Source of the DNA: Geodermatophilus sp. YIM 151500
GTDB taxonomy: Bacteria > Actinomycetota > Actinomycetes > Mycobacteriales > Geodermatophilaceae
Assembly: GCF_025716945.1 (NCBI RefSeq)
Contig: NZ_JAOVZT010000007.1
Span: 166,432-230,431, forward strand
Reading direction: 5' to 3'
Length of the DNA: 64,000 nt
Shown: piece by piece, positions 31,260 through 44,775 of the stretch
Layout of the letters: each line of letters starts with the position of its first letter
Position numbering within the stretch: the first letter of the stretch is position 1
Program-made: the position numbers and the translations under genes
Notes under the pieces: generated by a model
The model's input: only the letters and a program-made list of their open reading frames with translations
The model's database searches: none
Told to the model about the DNA's origin: nothing

Positions 31260-32255
31260 TCACTCGGGGACCCACTCCGCGTCGAGGGTCGTGAGCACGG
31301 TGGCCATCGGTGCGGCGAAGGTCACCCCGGCGCCGCCCGGTCCGCCGGTCGAGCTGCCGGCGAAGAGCAGGCCCAGCGGCCCGCGGTCGGCGCTGCGCCA
31401 GATGACCGACCCGCTGTCACCGCCCGCGCTGAACGCCGTTCCCTCGCCGGTGACCTCCACCTGGTCGTCGAACCGGAGGACCCGGCCGGCCGGGGAACCC
31501 GCCGGGTCGTCGTAGACGACCGACAGGCCGTCGACCTCGACGGCGGTCACGCGCCCGACGGTGTGCCCGGTCGTGCGGCCGAGCTTCTCGACCGCCTCGT
31601 CGGGCTCGACGTCGAGCCCGTCCGGCACGGGACCGGTCAACGGTCCGCCGGGGAGGAGACCCGGCCGGGCGTCGTCGTCGTCGAGGACGGCGATCGCGGC
31701 GTCGACGACGTTGGCGCCCTCGGCGACCAGGCGGACGAAGCGGGTGAGGGTCGCGATCCGGTCGGCCGCGGTGCCGCCGTCGGCCGGCCCGGGCTGCAGC
31801 ACCGGGTCGCCGACGGTCGCGGCGTCGCTCGCGGCGAGCACGTGGTTGTTGGACAGCACCGCGAGCGATCCGCCGACCCGGACGAAGCCGCCGAGCGTGC
31901 CCGCGGTCACGGTGGGGTGGGCGACGGACAGCCCCGGACGCAGCGGTCGCGTCCGCCGCTGCAACCGGTCGGGGGACCAGTTGTCGCCGGGGGAGGACAG
32001 GGCCCGCACCCGCCCGATCACCCGGACGTCGAGCTCGGCGTCCGCCGCGCGTCCGAGGTCGGGCAGCCGCGCGCGGTCGTCGTCCCCGGCCAGCCGCACC
32101 GCCACGCGCGCGCCGCCACCCGCGAGCGGCAGCAGGCCGACGGCGACGGCGCCGCCGCCCTTCCCGGCCGCCGCCGCGTGCGGGTCGAGCGGCGCCTTCG
32201 CCGCGACCTCGTCGAGGATGCGGGCCTTGAGCTCGCGGGCCGAGTCCAGTTCCAC
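31260..32255 (-). CDS. Nal1-like trypsin-fold serine protease
   Basis: The 331-residue protein has an N-terminal helical and beta domain (about 1-90) and a chymotrypsin-like domain with a plausible triad: His138 in SNNHVLA, Asp185 in VVDAAIAVLD and Ser281 in SAGGDSGSVIW. It has no signal peptide, so it is probably cytosolic, as in the Nal1-like family. The GTG at 32255 is preferred because GAGGAGG lies eight bases upstream; a start 18 codons further up has no ribosome site. It is followed by a small protein sharing part of its first domain. Confidence 0.8.
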   Translation of the reverse strand: MELDSARELKARILDEVAAKAPLDPHAAAAGKGGGAVAVGLLPLAGGGARVAVRLAGDDDRARLPDLGRAADAELDVRVIGRVRALSSPGDNWSPDRLQRRTRPLRPGLSVAHPTVTAGTLGGFVRVGGSLAVLSNNHVLAASDAATVGDPVLQPGPADGGTAADRIATLTRFVRLVAEGANVVDAAIAVLDDDDARPGLLPGGPLTGPVPDGLDVEPDEAVEKLGRTTGHTVGRVTAVEVDGLSVVYDDPAGSPAGRVLRFDDQVEVTGEGTAFSAGGDSGSVIWRSADRGPLGLLFAGSSTGGPGGAGVTFAAPMATVLTTLDAEWVPE

Positions 32256-32868
32256 GTGCGCGACCTCCTCGTCCGGTGGTGCGGCAACGGTAGGGCCGGC
32301 CACCGACACGGCCGGGATCCGGCGCGGCGGGGTGCTGTCGCCGGACCAGGGGCCGGGGTACCGTCCGGGAGCCGCCGGGCGTGCCCGTGGATCACCTCAC
32401 CGCGGCCGGGAATCCGGCCGTCCCGCCGGGTGTTGCCCCCGGTGTCGACCGCTCCGGTGGTCGACGGCGGCCGCCGTCCGCGGTGCCCGGACCCGCTTTT
32501 GACCGGCTCCGGAGCCGCGGGTATCGTGGTCTGCCGTGCCCAGGGTGCCCTGGGCCTGCTCCCGTTCGCGGTGCGCCTGCGTGTCCAGAGGCTCGGCCCC
32601 TGGCCGCCGGGGCCGCCTCCCGGCCGTCGACGGCCGGAGGGTGGCGGCGCCGAGTCGCGAGGGGCGACCGATCCGGTCCGACACGGGGCCGGTCCCGGGG
32701 ACGGCGACACGCCCGACCGCGGGGACCGGACGCGTCGTCGTGGGCGGAACCCGGCGCCCGGCAGGACCGGCACCCCGCACGCCGGAACCGCAGAGCACCA
32801 CAGCCCAGCACCACGTCAGCAGCACGAGTCGAGCACGACCCAGCGCAGGTAGGAGATCCAGGCCGCCC
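32256..32868 (+). other. 613-base gap before rpsL
   Basis: It holds a short palindrome (CGGCCGG...CCGGCCG, 32403-32420), the rpsL promoter, an 8-bp hairpin near the transcript 5' end (32538-32555), and about 330 bases of leader with low complexity (GC-rich, then CA-rich AGCACCACAGCCCAGC near 32810). No protein gene is supported. Confidence 0.6.
32499..32527 (+). promoter_or_regulatory. promoter of the str operon (rpsL-rpsG-fusA-tuf)
   Basis: TTGACC and TATCGT with 17-base spacing. The predicted transcript begins about 335 bases before rpsL, and its first bases fold into an 8-bp hairpin, GCCCAGGG/CCCTGGGC. Confidence 0.6.
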
Positions 32869-33243
32869 ATGCCCACGATCAACCAGCTGGTCCGCAAGGG
32901 CCGCGAGGACAAGGTCGAGAAGACCAAGACTCCGGCGCTGAAGGGTTCGCCCCAGCGCCGCGGCGTGTGCACCCGCGTCTACACGACGACGCCGAAGAAG
33001 CCGAACTCGGCGCTGCGCAAGGTCGCTCGCGTCCGTCTCACCAGCGGCATCGAGGTCACCGCGTACATCCCGGGCGTCGGCCACAACCTGCAGGAGCACT
33101 CGATGGTGCTCGTGCGCGGCGGTCGGGTGAAGGACCTCCCCGGCGTCCGGTACAAGATCATCCGCGGTTCGCTGGACACCCAGGGCGTCCGCAACCGCAA
33201 GCAGGCTCGCAGCCGGTACGGCGCGAAGAAGGAGAAGAGCTGA
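32869..33243 (+). CDS. rpsL: 30S ribosomal protein S12
   Basis: The 124-residue S12 has [12 protein letters not shown] (Lys43) and RVKDLPGV (Lys88). Both Lys residues whose replacement gives streptomycin resistance are wild type, so the strain should be sensitive by this criterion. S12 guards decoding accuracy at the A site. It is first in the str operon; the ATG follows AGGAGATCC. Confidence 0.96.
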   Translation: MPTINQLVRKGREDKVEKTKTPALKGSPQRRGVCTRVYTTTPKKPNSALRKVARVRLTSGIEVTAYIPGVGHNLQEHSMVLVRGGRVKDLPGVRYKIIRGSLDTQGVRNRKQARSRYGAKKEKS

Positions 33244-33244
33244 C

Positions 33245-33715
33245 ATGCCGCGCAAGGGCCCCGCGCCGCGTCGCCCCCTGGTCTCCGACCCGGTCTACCA
33301 GTCGCCGCTGGTCACCCAGCTGGTGAACAAGGTGCTCGTCGACGGCAAGCGCTCGGTCGCCGAGTCGATCGTCTACGGCGCCCTCGAGGGCTGCCGCGCC
33401 AAGACCGACACCGACCCGGTGGTCACGCTCAAGCGCGCGCTCGACAACGTCAAGCCGGCCCTCGAGGTCCGCAGCCGCCGGGTCGGTGGCGCGACCTACC
33501 AGGTGCCGGTCGAGGTGCGGCCCTCGCGCAGCACCACGCTGGGCCTGCGCTGGCTGATCCAGTACAGCCGCGCACGCCGGGAGAAGACGATGACCGAGCG
33601 GCTGATGAACGAGCTGCTCGACGCCAGCAACGGCCTCGGCGCCGCGGTGAAGCGTCGCGAGGACACGCACAAGATGGCCGAGTCGAACAAGGCGTTCGCC
33701 CACTACCGCTGGTGA
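33245..33715 (+). CDS. rpsG: 30S ribosomal protein S7
   Basis: The 156-residue S7 begins [20 protein letters not shown], and has [13 protein letters not shown] and [16 protein letters not shown]. It nucleates assembly of the 30S head and binds the exit site. It starts two bases after the rpsL stop, so the genes are tightly coupled. Confidence 0.96.
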   Translation: MPRKGPAPRRPLVSDPVYQSPLVTQLVNKVLVDGKRSVAESIVYGALEGCRAKTDTDPVVTLKRALDNVKPALEVRSRRVGGATYQVPVEVRPSRSTTLGLRWLIQYSRARREKTMTERLMNELLDASNGLGAAVKRREDTHKMAESNKAFAHYRW

Positions 33716-33813
33716 CAGCGCCCCTGCCGGGGCCCGACGGGCCCGGCGCCCGCTCCCGGCGGGCCGGGTGACCCCCGAGCCCGCCCGCGGACCGCGATCC
33801 ACGAGGAGAAGTC

Positions 33814-35913
<2,100 letters not shown>

Positions 35914-35917
35914 CCTG

Positions 35918-35942
35918 CCGGGCGGGACACCGCCCCGCCCGG
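35918..35942 (+). terminator. hairpin between fusA and tuf
   Basis: Arms CCGGGCGGG and complement, perfect over 9 bases with a seven-base loop, starting five bases after the fusA stop. It may reduce or process the transcript; tuf probably still is cotranscribed. Confidence 0.45.
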
Positions 35943-36003
35943 CCCCCGGCAAGCCCACCCCCAGAGCACGCAGTACCTGCGTCACCACGAGGAGAGGAAC
36001 CCA

Positions 36004-37197
36004 GTGGCCAAGGCCAAGTTCGAGCGGACCAAGCCGCACGTCAACATCGGCACCATCGGGCACATCGACCACGGCAAGACCACGCTGACCGCGGCGATCA
36101 CCAAGGTGCTGCACGACAAGTACCCGAACCTCAACGAGGCGTCGGCCTTCGACCAGATCGACAAGGCGCCCGAGGAGAAGGCCCGCGGCATCACGATCTC
36201 GATCGCGCACGTCGAGTACCAGACGGAGAACCGGCACTACGCGCACGTCGACTGCCCCGGTCACGCGGACTACATCAAGAACATGATCACCGGTGCGGCG
36301 CAGATGGACGGCGCCATCCTGGTCGTCGCCGCGACCGACGGCCCGATGCCGCAGACCAAGGAGCACGTCCTCCTGGCCCGCCAGGTCGGCGTCCCCTACA
36401 TCGTCGTGGCGCTCAACAAGGCCGACATGGTCGACGACGAGGAGATCCTCGAGCTCGTCGAGCTGGAGGTCCGCGAGCTGCTGAGCGAGTACGAGTTCCC
36501 GGGCGACGACGTCCCGGTGGTCCGCGTCTCGGCGCTCAAGGCCCTCGAGGGCGACGCCGAGTGGGGCGAGAAGCTCATGGAGCTGATGAACGCCGTCGAC
36601 ACCGCGATCCCCGAGCCGCAGCGCGAGGTCGACAAGCCCTTCCTCATGCCGGTCGAGGACGTCTTCACCATCACCGGCCGCGGCACCGTCGTGACCGGTC
36701 GCGTGGAGCGCGGCGTCGTCAAGGTGAACGAGGAGGTCGAGATCGTCGGCATCCGTCCGTCGTCGACCAAGACCACCGTCACCGGCGTCGAGATGTTCCG
36801 CAAGCTGCTCGACCAGGGCCAGGCCGGTGACAACGTCGGTCTGCTGCTGCGCGGCATCAAGCGCGAGGACGTCGAGCGCGGCCAGGTCGTCGTCAAGCCG
36901 GGCTCGATCACCCCGCACACGCAGTTCGAGGGCTCGGTCTACATCCTCTCCAAGGACGAGGGTGGCCGGCACACGCCGTTCTTCAACAACTACCGTCCGC
37001 AGTTCTACTTCCGGACGACGGACGTGACCGGCGTGGTCACCCTGCCCTCGGGAACCGAGATGGTCATGCCCGGCGACAACACCGAGATGACGGTCGAGCT
37101 GATCCAGCCGATCGCCATGGAGGAGGGCCTGCGGTTCGCCATCCGCGAGGGTGGCCGCACCGTCGGCGCCGGCCGCGTCACCAAGATCCTCAAGTAA
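36004..37197 (+). CDS. tuf: translation elongation factor Tu
   Basis: The 397-residue EF-Tu has [17 protein letters not shown] and NKADM of the GTPase, and the C-terminal beta domains to [15 protein letters not shown]. It brings aminoacyl-tRNA to the ribosome. The start is GTG after GGAGAGG. It is the only tuf in this window. Confidence 0.97.
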   Translation: MAKAKFERTKPHVNIGTIGHIDHGKTTLTAAITKVLHDKYPNLNEASAFDQIDKAPEEKARGITISIAHVEYQTENRHYAHVDCPGHADYIKNMITGAAQMDGAILVVAATDGPMPQTKEHVLLARQVGVPYIVVALNKADMVDDEEILELVELEVRELLSEYEFPGDDVPVVRVSALKALEGDAEWGEKLMELMNAVDTAIPEPQREVDKPFLMPVEDVFTITGRGTVVTGRVERGVVKVNEEVEIVGIRPSSTKTTVTGVEMFRKLLDQGQAGDNVGLLLRGIKREDVERGQVVVKPGSITPHTQFEGSVYILSKDEGGRHTPFFNNYRPQFYFRTTDVTGVVTLPSGTEMVMPGDNTEMTVELIQPIAMEEGLRFAIREGGRTVGAGRVTKILK

Positions 37198-37206
37198 TCC
37201 CCCACG

Positions 37207-37242
37207 GACGGGCGGTGGCCGCCGAGCCGGCCACCGCCCGTC
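37207..37242 (+). terminator. terminator after tuf
   Basis: Perfect 14-bp arms (GACGGGCGGTGGCC) with an eight-base loop, nine bases after the tuf stop. It closes the str operon before S10. Confidence 0.8.
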
Positions 37243-37303
37243 GCCGGGTCATCCCGACCCCTCCAGCATTCAGAACACCGATCGGCAGGAGCAGAAGACA
37301 GCG

Positions 37304-37609
37304 ATGGCGGGACAGAAGATCCGCATCCGGCTGAAGGCCTACGACCACGAGGCGATCGACGCCTCGGCGCGGCGCATCGTCGAGACGGTCACCAAGACCG
37401 GTGCGCGCGTCGTCGGCCCGGTGCCGCTGCCGACGGAGAAGAACGTGTACTGCGTCATCCGCTCGCCGCACAAGTACAAGGACTCGCGCGAGCACTTCGA
37501 GATGCGCACGCACAAGCGCCTCATCGACATCCTCGACCCGACGCCGAAGACCGTCGACGCGCTCATGCGCATCGACCTGCCGGCCTCGGTCGACGTCAAC
37601 ATCCAGTAA
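37304..37609 (+). CDS. rpsJ: 30S ribosomal protein S10
   Basis: The 101-residue S10 (NusE) begins [16 protein letters not shown] and has the long loop with [20 protein letters not shown]. It works in the ribosome and in NusB-NusE antitermination. It is first in the S10 operon; the start is the ATG after AGGAGCAG. In-frame sequence upstream is the leader. Confidence 0.95.
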   Translation: MAGQKIRIRLKAYDHEAIDASARRIVETVTKTGARVVGPVPLPTEKNVYCVIRSPHKYKDSREHFEMRTHKRLIDILDPTPKTVDALMRIDLPASVDVNIQ

Positions 37610-37625
37610 GGGACCGGGACCAGTC

Positions 37626-38291
37626 ATGGCGAGTACGTTCCGCGGTCTCCTCGGCGAGAAGCTGGGGATGACCCAGGTCTTCGACGAGAACAACCGCATC
37701 GTGCCGGTGACCGTCGTCAAGGCGGGCCCGTGCGTGGTCACGCAGGTGCGCACCCCGGAGGTCGACGGCTACTCCGCCGTCCAGCTCGGCTTCGGCGAGA
37801 TCGACCCGCGCAAGGTGAACAAGCCCGAGGGCGGGCACTTCGCCAAGGCGGGCGTGACGCCCCGGCGGCACCTGGTGGAGCTGCGCACCGAGGACGCCTC
37901 GAACTACACGGTCGGCCAGGAGCTGACCGCCGAGGTGCTCGACGGCGTCGCCAAGGTCGACGTCATCGGCACCAGCAAGGGCAAGGGCACCGCCGGCGTC
38001 ATGAAGCGCCACGGCTTCAAGGGCCTCGGCGCGAGCCACGGCACCCAGCGCAAGCACCGCTCGCCCGGATCGATCGGCGGCTGCGCCACCCCCGGCCGGG
38101 TCTTCAAGGGCCTGCGCATGGCCGGCCGCATGGGCGCGGTGAAGACGACCACCCTCTCGCTCAAGGTGCACAAGGTGGACGCCGAGCGCGGGCTGGTTCT
38201 GATCAAGGGCGCCATCCCGGGCCCGCGCGGTGGGCTGGTGCTCGTCCGCTCCGCGGTCAAGGGCGGCCCCGTGGGGAGTGACGCGAAGTGA
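37626..38291 (+). CDS. rplC: 50S ribosomal protein L3
   Basis: The 221-residue L3 has [13 protein letters not shown], the central extension [25 protein letters not shown] and a conserved [11 protein letters not shown]. It lies near the peptidyl transferase centre. It overlaps rplD by four bases (GTGA). Confidence 0.96.
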   Translation: MASTFRGLLGEKLGMTQVFDENNRIVPVTVVKAGPCVVTQVRTPEVDGYSAVQLGFGEIDPRKVNKPEGGHFAKAGVTPRRHLVELRTEDASNYTVGQELTAEVLDGVAKVDVIGTSKGKGTAGVMKRHGFKGLGASHGTQRKHRSPGSIGGCATPGRVFKGLRMAGRMGAVKTTTLSLKVHKVDAERGLVLIKGAIPGPRGGLVLVRSAVKGGPVGSDAK

Positions 38292-39283
38292 CCAGCACGC
38301 GAAGCCGAGCTGCCGGCGAGCGCGCCGACCGGCAGGTCGACGTCCGCACGCCCGCCGGGCAGACCGCGGGCAGCGCGACGCTGCCCGGTGAGATCTTCGA
38401 CCGCGACGCGAACCTGTCGCTGATGCACCAGGTGGTGACCGCGCAGCTCGCTGCCGCCCGGCAGGGCACGCACGCGACCAGGACGCGCGGCCAGGTCCGC
38501 GGCGGTGGCAGCAAGCCGTACCGGCAGAAGGGCACCGGCCGGGCGCGCCAGGGCTCGACCCGGGCGCCCCAGTTCGAGGGCGGTGGCACCGTCCACGGGC
38601 CGCAGCCCCGTGACTACAGCCAGCGGACGCCGAAGAAGATGAAGGCGGCCGCGCTGCGCGGGGCGCTCTCCGACCGCGCCCGGGAGAACCGGGTGCACGT
38701 CGTCACCACCTTCGTCGAGGGTGACGCCCCGAAGACCAAGGCGGCCCTGGCCACGCTGGACGCGGTCAGCTCGGCCAAGCGGGTGCTCGTGGTGCTCGAC
38801 TCCGCTGACACGCTGAACTGGATCAGCCTGCGCAACGTGCCCCGCGTGCACCTGCTCGAGACCGGTCAGCTCAACACCTACGACGTCCTGGTCGCCGACG
38901 AGGTCGTCTTCACCGAGGCGGCGCTGGCGGAGTTCGTCTCCGGCCGCTCCGGCGGTGCCGCGGAACCGGGCACCGCCAAGCCGGACCTGGCCACGCACCT
39001 CACGCCGGGCGGCGTCCCGTCCGTCGCCCCCGCCGAGGGCGAGGGCACCGTCGAGACCGCTGCCGAGGAGCCGGCGAAGGCCGACGCGAAGAAGGGCCCG
39101 GCGGCGGCCGTCGACGCCGCGCCGTCGACCGCGGCCGAGGCCGCGGCCGCCCCTGCGGAGCAGGCCGAGGCCGCCGACGCCGGCCCCGATGCCGTCGCGC
39201 CCAGTGACGAGGCGTCCTCCGCGGCGGGCACCACGCCGGCGGCGGAGAAGAACGCTGCGAAGACGAACGAGGAGACGGCATGA
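38288..39283 (+). CDS. rplD: 50S ribosomal protein L4 with long C-terminal extension
   Basis: The first 222 or so residues are standard L4: the loop with [23 protein letters not shown], then the globular part with [27 protein letters not shown]. The remaining 109 residues are a low-complexity Ala/Glu/Pro/Asp tail absent from most L4 proteins. Since the loop is intact, ribosome binding should be normal; the tail would be solvent-exposed. It overlaps both rplC and rplW by four bases, which fixes both ends. Confidence 0.94.
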   Translation: MTSTRSRAAGERADRQVDVRTPAGQTAGSATLPGEIFDRDANLSLMHQVVTAQLAAARQGTHATRTRGQVRGGGSKPYRQKGTGRARQGSTRAPQFEGGGTVHGPQPRDYSQRTPKKMKAAALRGALSDRARENRVHVVTTFVEGDAPKTKAALATLDAVSSAKRVLVVLDSADTLNWISLRNVPRVHLLETGQLNTYDVLVADEVVFTEAALAEFVSGRSGGAAEPGTAKPDLATHLTPGGVPSVAPAEGEGTVETAAEEPAKADAKKGPAAAVDAAPSTAAEAAAAPAEQAEAADAGPDAVAPSDEASSAAGTTPAAEKNAAKTNEETA

Positions 39284-39582
39284 GCGTCCGCGACCCCCGG
39301 GACGTCGTGCTGTCCCCGGTCATCTCGGAGAAGAGCTACGGGCTGCTCGACGAGAACCAGTACACGTTCATCGTCCGGCCCGACGCCAACAAGACGCAGA
39401 TCAAGATCGCGGTCGAGCAGATCTTCGACGTGAAGGTGCTCGGTGTGAACACGGTCAACCGGCAGGGCAAGCGCAAGCGCGCCAAGGGCAACCGGATGGG
39501 CAAGCGCAAGGACACCAAGCGCGCCATCGTGTCGGTCGCGCCCGGCGACCGGATCGAGATCTTCGGGGGCCCGGGGGCCTGA
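39280..39582 (+). CDS. rplW: 50S ribosomal protein L23
   Basis: The 100-residue L23 starts [22 protein letters not shown] and has the family loop [23 protein letters not shown]. It sits at the tunnel exit, where signal recognition particle and trigger factor bind. The ATG overlaps the rplD stop (ATGA). Confidence 0.95.
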   Translation: MSVRDPRDVVLSPVISEKSYGLLDENQYTFIVRPDANKTQIKIAVEQIFDVKVLGVNTVNRQGKRKRAKGNRMGKRKDTKRAIVSVAPGDRIEIFGGPGA

Positions 39583-39652
39583 CGGCGGGTACCGCCGTCG
39601 ACCTCCGCCCATCCGCACCGGACCAGAGAAGAAGACAAGGGACGAAACACCC

Positions 39653-40486
<834 letters not shown>

Positions 40487-40501
40487 GGAGTCTGACGCAC
40501 G

Positions 40502-40783
40502 ATGCCACGCAGCCTGAAGAAGGGCCCCTTCGTGGACGACCACCTGCTCAAGAAGGTGGACGCCCAGAACGAGAAGGGCACCAAGAACGTCATCCGCACC
40601 TGGTCGCGGCGCTCGACGATCATCCCCGACATGCTCGGGCACACGATCGCCGTGCACGACGGCCGCAAGCACGTGCCGGTGTTCGTGACCGAGGCCATGG
40701 TCGGGCACAAGCTCGGCGAGTTCGCGCCCACGCGCACGTTCCGTGGGCACGTCAAGGACGACCGCCGGTCGCGTCGCGGCTGA
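40502..40783 (+). CDS. rpsS: 30S ribosomal protein S19
   Basis: The 93-residue S19 begins [19 protein letters not shown] and ends KDDRRSRRG. It contacts S13 in the 30S head. ATG has GAGGAG nearby upstream. Confidence 0.95.
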   Translation: MPRSLKKGPFVDDHLLKKVDAQNEKGTKNVIRTWSRRSTIIPDMLGHTIAVHDGRKHVPVFVTEAMVGHKLGEFAPTRTFRGHVKDDRRSRRG

Positions 40784-40803
40784 GCAGGCAGAGAGAGATG
40801 ACG

Positions 40804-41280
40804 ATGACTTCCCAGGTGGGACAGGAGGCACCGGCGGCCCGGGCGACGGCCCGGTTCGTCCGCGTGACCCCCATGAAGGCGCGCCGGGTGGTGGACCTCA
40901 TCCGCTACCTGCCGACCGACGAGGCCCTGGCTCTGCTGCGCTTCGCACCGCAGAGCGCCAGCGAGCCGGTGGCCAAGGTGGTCGCCAGCGCGGTGGCCAA
41001 CGCCGAGCACAACCTCCGGCTGGACCCCGACACGCTGGTCATCAGCGCCGCGTACGTCGACGAGGGGCCGACGCTCAAGCGCATCCGCCCGCGGGCCCAG
41101 GGGCGGGCCTACCGGATCAACAAGCGGACCAGCCACATCACCGTCGAGGTCAGCGAGGTCGCCACGAGCGCCGCGCTGGCGCAGAAGGCGCGCAAGGCGC
41201 GGCGGGAGACCGGGCAGTCCGGCACCTCCGACCGCCTCGACGGCCGACAGAAGCGCAGCACGAGGGGAGGGACCCGCTAG
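40804..41280 (+). CDS. rplV: 50S ribosomal protein L22
   Basis: The 158-residue L22 has [19 protein letters not shown] and the tunnel hairpin [23 protein letters not shown], near the macrolide site. Two in-frame ATGs lie at 40798 and 40804; the second is preferred because GAGAGAG ends six bases before it but touches the first. A basic tail of about 35 residues ([14 protein letters not shown]...) is longer than usual. Stop and rpsC start share one base. Confidence 0.93.
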   Translation: MTSQVGQEAPAARATARFVRVTPMKARRVVDLIRYLPTDEALALLRFAPQSASEPVAKVVASAVANAEHNLRLDPDTLVISAAYVDEGPTLKRIRPRAQGRAYRINKRTSHITVEVSEVATSAALAQKARKARRETGQSGTSDRLDGRQKRSTRGGTR

Positions 41281-42200
41281 TGGGTCAGAAGGTCAACCCG
41301 CACGGGTTCCGGCTCGGCATCACCACCGACTACAAGTCCCGGTGGTACGCCGACAAGCTCTACAAGGACTACGTCAAGGAAGACGTGGCGATCCGCCGCC
41401 TCATGACCAAGGGCATGGAGCGGGCCGGCATCTCGAAGGTGGAGATCGAGCGCACCCGTGACCGGGTCCGCGTCGACATCCACACCGCCCGGCCGGGCAT
41501 CGTCATCGGCCGCCGCGGCGCCGAGGCCGACCGCATCCGCGGCGAGCTGGAGAAGCTCACCGGCAAGCAGGTGCAGCTCAACATCCTCGAGGTCAAGAAC
41601 CCCGAGGCCGACGCGCAGCTGGTCGCGCAGGCCGTCGCCGAGCAGCTCTCCAGCCGCGTCAGCTTCCGCCGCGCCATGCGCAAGGCGATGCAGGCCGCGC
41701 AGCGCAGCCCGCAGGTGAAGGGCATCCGGGTGCAGTGCTCGGGTCGCCTCGGCGGCACCGAGATGAGCCGGTCGGAGTTCTACCGCGAGGGCCGGGTGCC
41801 GCTGCACACGCTCCGCGCGAACATCGACTACGGCCTGTACGAGGCCCGTACCACCTTCGGCCGCATCGGCGTGAAGGTGTGGATCTACAAGGGCGACGTC
41901 AGCGGCTCGCGCGCCGAGCGGGAGGCCCTCGAGGCCCTCGCCGCGCGGCAGCAGCGGCGCGAGCGGGCCCAGCGCCCGCAGCGCCGCTCGGGGTCCAGCG
42001 GCACCACCGCCGGCGGCACCGAGGCCGGCCGCGCGGCCGCCGAGGCCCCCGCGGCCCCGGCGACCGGGCCGGCCGACGCCCCCGTGGCCACCTCCGGCGA
42101 GGCGCCCGCACCGGTCGTGGCGGACACCGCCGGGCCCGAGGGCACCTCGGTCGCGGAGTCGGCCGCCGACACCACCACGTCGACCGAGCAGGAGAGCTGA
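41280..42200 (+). CDS. rpsC: 30S ribosomal protein S3 with C-terminal extension
   Basis: The 306-residue S3 begins [15 protein letters not shown], has the KH domain ([18 protein letters not shown]) and the C-terminal domain ending near IYKGDV. About 85 further residues are Ala/Thr/Pro/Gly-rich. S3 forms part of the mRNA entry channel. The GTG shares the final G of the rplV stop. Confidence 0.95.
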   Translation: MGQKVNPHGFRLGITTDYKSRWYADKLYKDYVKEDVAIRRLMTKGMERAGISKVEIERTRDRVRVDIHTARPGIVIGRRGAEADRIRGELEKLTGKQVQLNILEVKNPEADAQLVAQAVAEQLSSRVSFRRAMRKAMQAAQRSPQVKGIRVQCSGRLGGTEMSRSEFYREGRVPLHTLRANIDYGLYEARTTFGRIGVKVWIYKGDVSGSRAEREALEALAARQQRRERAQRPQRRSGSSGTTAGGTEAGRAAAEAPAAPATGPADAPVATSGEAPAPVVADTAGPEGTSVAESAADTTTSTEQES

Positions 42201-42204
42201 CGCA

Positions 42205-42621
42205 ATGCTGATCCCACGGCGCGTCAAGCACCGCAAGCAGCACCACCCCGACCGCTCCGGCCGGGCCAAGGGCGGCACCGCCATCAACTTCGGCGAGTAC
42301 GCCATCCAGGCCCTCGAGCCCGCGTACGTGACCAACCGGCAGATCGAGTCAGCCCGGATCGCCATGACCCGGCACATCCGGCGTGGCGGCAAGGTGTGGA
42401 TCACCATCTACCCCGACCGGCCGCTGACCAAGAAGCCCGCCGAGACCCGCATGGGCTCGGGCAAGGGCTCGCCGGAGTGGTGGGTCGCCAACGTCAAGCC
42501 CGGCCGGGTCATGTTCGAGCTCTCGGGCGTGGCCGAGCCGGTCGCCCGCGAGGCCATGCGCCGGGCCATCCACAAGCTGCCCATGAAGTGCCGCTTCATC
42601 ACGCGCGAAGGAGAGGTGTGA
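42205..42621 (+). CDS. rplP: 50S ribosomal protein L16
   Basis: The 138-residue L16 begins [19 protein letters not shown] and has [36 protein letters not shown]. It binds near the A-site tRNA. It overlaps rpmC by one base. Confidence 0.95.
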   Translation: MLIPRRVKHRKQHHPDRSGRAKGGTAINFGEYAIQALEPAYVTNRQIESARIAMTRHIRRGGKVWITIYPDRPLTKKPAETRMGSGKGSPEWWVANVKPGRVMFELSGVAEPVAREAMRRAIHKLPMKCRFITREGEV

Positions 42622-42854
42622 TGGCTGCCGGTCTGACCGCTCCGGAGCTGCGCGAGCTCTCGGCCGACGAGCTCGCCACGCGGCTGCGCGAGTCCAAGGA
42701 AGAACTGTTCAACCTGCGGTTCCAGGTGGCCACCGGCCAGCTGGACAACAACCGGCGGCTGCAGACCGTCCGCCGTGACATCGCGCGGATCTACACGATC
42801 ATGCGCGAGCGCGAGCTCGGTCTCTCGGTCGCCCCGAACGAGGGTGTGGCATGA
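42621..42854 (+). CDS. rpmC: 50S ribosomal protein L29
   Basis: The 77-residue L29 has [32 protein letters not shown], a helical hairpin at the tunnel exit. The start overlaps the rplP stop by one base (TGATG), and its own stop overlaps rpsQ by four. Confidence 0.94.
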   Translation: MAAGLTAPELRELSADELATRLRESKEELFNLRFQVATGQLDNNRRLQTVRRDIARIYTIMRERELGLSVAPNEGVA

Positions 42855-43156
42855 GCGAGTCACCGGAGGTCGCGCTCAGCCGCGCGTCGGGTCCCCAGCA
42901 GGCCGGCCGCGGCTACCGCAAGGTCCGGGAGGGCCTGGTGGTCAGCGACAAGATGCAGAAGACGATCGTCGTCGAGGTCGAGGACCGCGTGAAGCACGGC
43001 CTCTACGGCAAGGTCATCCGACGCACCAGCAAGCTGAAGGCGCACGACGAGAACGGCATCGCCGGCGTCGGCGACCGGGTGCAGATCATGGAGACCCGAC
43101 CGCTGTCGGCCACCAAGCGCTGGCGACTGGTCGAGGTCTTGGAGAAGGCGAAGTAA
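42851..43156 (+). CDS. rpsQ: 30S ribosomal protein S17
   Basis: The 101-residue S17 has [33 protein letters not shown] and [20 protein letters not shown] short extra N-terminal segment (about 24 residues) precedes the family core. It is last of the S10-type genes before a 258-base gap. Confidence 0.94.
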   Translation: MSESPEVALSRASGPQQAGRGYRKVREGLVVSDKMQKTIVVEVEDRVKHGLYGKVIRRTSKLKAHDENGIAGVGDRVQIMETRPLSATKRWRLVEVLEKAK

Positions 43157-43414
43157 CCGCACGCCTCGCTGGGCGGCTCACCTCACACGGACCGGAGGAG
43201 GACGCCCCGGCGGCGCCGGGTATCGTGGTCAGTCGGCTTTGATCGGCCGGCGACCACGGTGCCGGCCCGGTTCCCGTGAAGATCGTCCGGCGCCAGCCGG
43301 ACGCCGACGGGGGATCCGAGCGAAGCGAGCATCCCCTCGGAACGACAGGCAGCCGCGCGTAGCGCATCAAGGCAGTTAGAGGTCGCACACAGTGCGACGG
43401 ACACGGAGTGCGAA
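43157..43414 (+). promoter_or_regulatory. 258-base gap with possible promoter before the spc genes
   Basis: It carries a -10 like TATCGT (43221) of the same form as at rpsL, a CGTGGTC/GACCACG stem (43224-43257), and a GGGGAT...ATCCCC hairpin (43311-43337). The -35 is not clear. It may be the start of a separate spc transcript. Confidence 0.4.
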
Positions 43415-43783
43415 GTGATTCAGCAGGAGTCGCGACTGCGGGTCGCCGACAACACCGGAGCGAAGGAGATCCTCTGCATCCGCGTTCTCGGCGGCTCCGG
43501 GCGACGCTACGCGGGCATCGGTGACGTCATCGTCGCCACCGTGAAGGACGCGCTGCCCGGTGCCGGGGTCAAGCGGGGTGACGTGGTCAAGGCCGTCGTC
43601 GTCCGCACGGCGAAGGAGCGCCGTCGTCCGGACGGTTCCTACATCCGCTTCGACGAGAACGCCGCGGTCATCATCCGCGACAGCGGCGACCCCCGCGGGA
43701 CGCGCATCTTCGGCCCCGTCGGTCGCGAACTGCGCGACAAGCGCTTCATGCGGATCATCTCGCTCGCCCCGGAGGTGCTCTGA
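43415..43783 (+). CDS. rplN: 50S ribosomal protein L14
   Basis: The 122-residue L14 begins [28 protein letters not shown] and ends [12 protein letters not shown]. It contacts 16S rRNA at a bridge between subunits. It starts with GTG and leads the spc operon. Confidence 0.96.
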   Translation: MIQQESRLRVADNTGAKEILCIRVLGGSGRRYAGIGDVIVATVKDALPGAGVKRGDVVKAVVVRTAKERRRPDGSYIRFDENAAVIIRDSGDPRGTRIFGPVGRELRDKRFMRIISLAPEVL

Positions 43784-43785
43784 CC

Positions 43786-44151
43786 ATGGCGAACAGCAAG
43801 ACGAAGTCCGCGACGAGCCGCAAGAAGGCGCCGTCGATGAAGGTGAAGAAGGGCGACAAGGTCCTCGTGCTCGCGGGCAAGGACCGGGGTGCCACCGGCC
43901 GGGTCATCGCCGCCTATCCGCAGGACCAGAAGGTCCTCGTCGAGGGCGTCGGCCGGGTCAAGAAGCACACCCGGATCAGCACCTCGCAGCGCGGCGCCCA
44001 GCAGGGCGGCATCGTCACCCAGGAGGCGCGCATCCACGTGAGCAACGTGATGGTGCTCGACTCCGAGGACAAGCCGACCCGGGTCGGCTACCGCTTCGAC
44101 GAGGAAGGCCGCAAGGTCCGGGTCTCGCGGCGCACCGGTAAGGACCTCTGA
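43786..44151 (+). CDS. rplX: 50S ribosomal protein L24
   Basis: The 121-residue L24 has a KOW segment [22 protein letters not shown] and [20 protein letters not shown]. Its first 15 residues ([15 protein letters not shown]) are an extra basic start. It is an early assembly protein. Two bases separate it from rplN. Confidence 0.95.
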   Translation: MANSKTKSATSRKKAPSMKVKKGDKVLVLAGKDRGATGRVIAAYPQDQKVLVEGVGRVKKHTRISTSQRGAQQGGIVTQEARIHVSNVMVLDSEDKPTRVGYRFDEEGRKVRVSRRTGKDL

Positions 44152-44155
44152 ACCC

Positions 44156-44755
44156 ATGCCCGCAACCACGGAGAGCGCACCCACCCGTGAGCTGCCCCGG
44201 CTGCTCGCCCGCTACCGCGAGGAGATCGCGCCGGCGCTGCAGTCCGAGTTCGGCCACGGCAACGTCATGCAGATCCCGCGGCTGACCAAGATCGTGGTCA
44301 ACATGGGCGTCGGCGAGGCCACCCGAGACGCCAAGCTGATGGACGGCGCCGTCCGCGACCTGACCGCCATCACCGGTCAGAAGCCGGCCGTCGTCCGGGC
44401 CCGCAAGTCCATCGCCCAGTTCAAGCTGCGCGAGGGCATGCCGATCGGCGCCAAGGTCACCCTCCGCGGGGACCGGATGTGGGAGTTCCTCGACCGGCTG
44501 CTGTCCCTGGCGCTGCCCCGCATCCGCGACTTCCGCGGTCTGTCGGCCAAGCAGTTCGACGGCCACGGCAACTACACGTTCGGTCTGACCGAGCAGTCGA
44601 TGTTCCGCGAGATCGACGTCGACAAGATCGACCGGCCGCGCGGCATGGACATCACGCTGGTCACCACCGCCACCAACGACGACGAGGGCCGCGAGCTGCT
44701 GCGCCTGCTCGGCTTCCCCTTCGCCGGCCAGCCCGTCGTGCAGACCACCCGCTGA
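44156..44755 (+). CDS. rplE: 50S ribosomal protein L5
   Basis: The 199-residue L5 has [37 protein letters not shown] part and [30 protein letters not shown]. It binds 5S rRNA. The start is ATG, four bases after rplX. Confidence 0.95.
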   Translation: MPATTESAPTRELPRLLARYREEIAPALQSEFGHGNVMQIPRLTKIVVNMGVGEATRDAKLMDGAVRDLTAITGQKPAVVRARKSIAQFKLREGMPIGAKVTLRGDRMWEFLDRLLSLALPRIRDFRGLSAKQFDGHGNYTFGLTEQSMFREIDVDKIDRPRGMDITLVTTATNDDEGRELLRLLGFPFAGQPVVQTTR

Positions 44756-44775
44756 GCCGGGCAGGGAGAGAAGAG

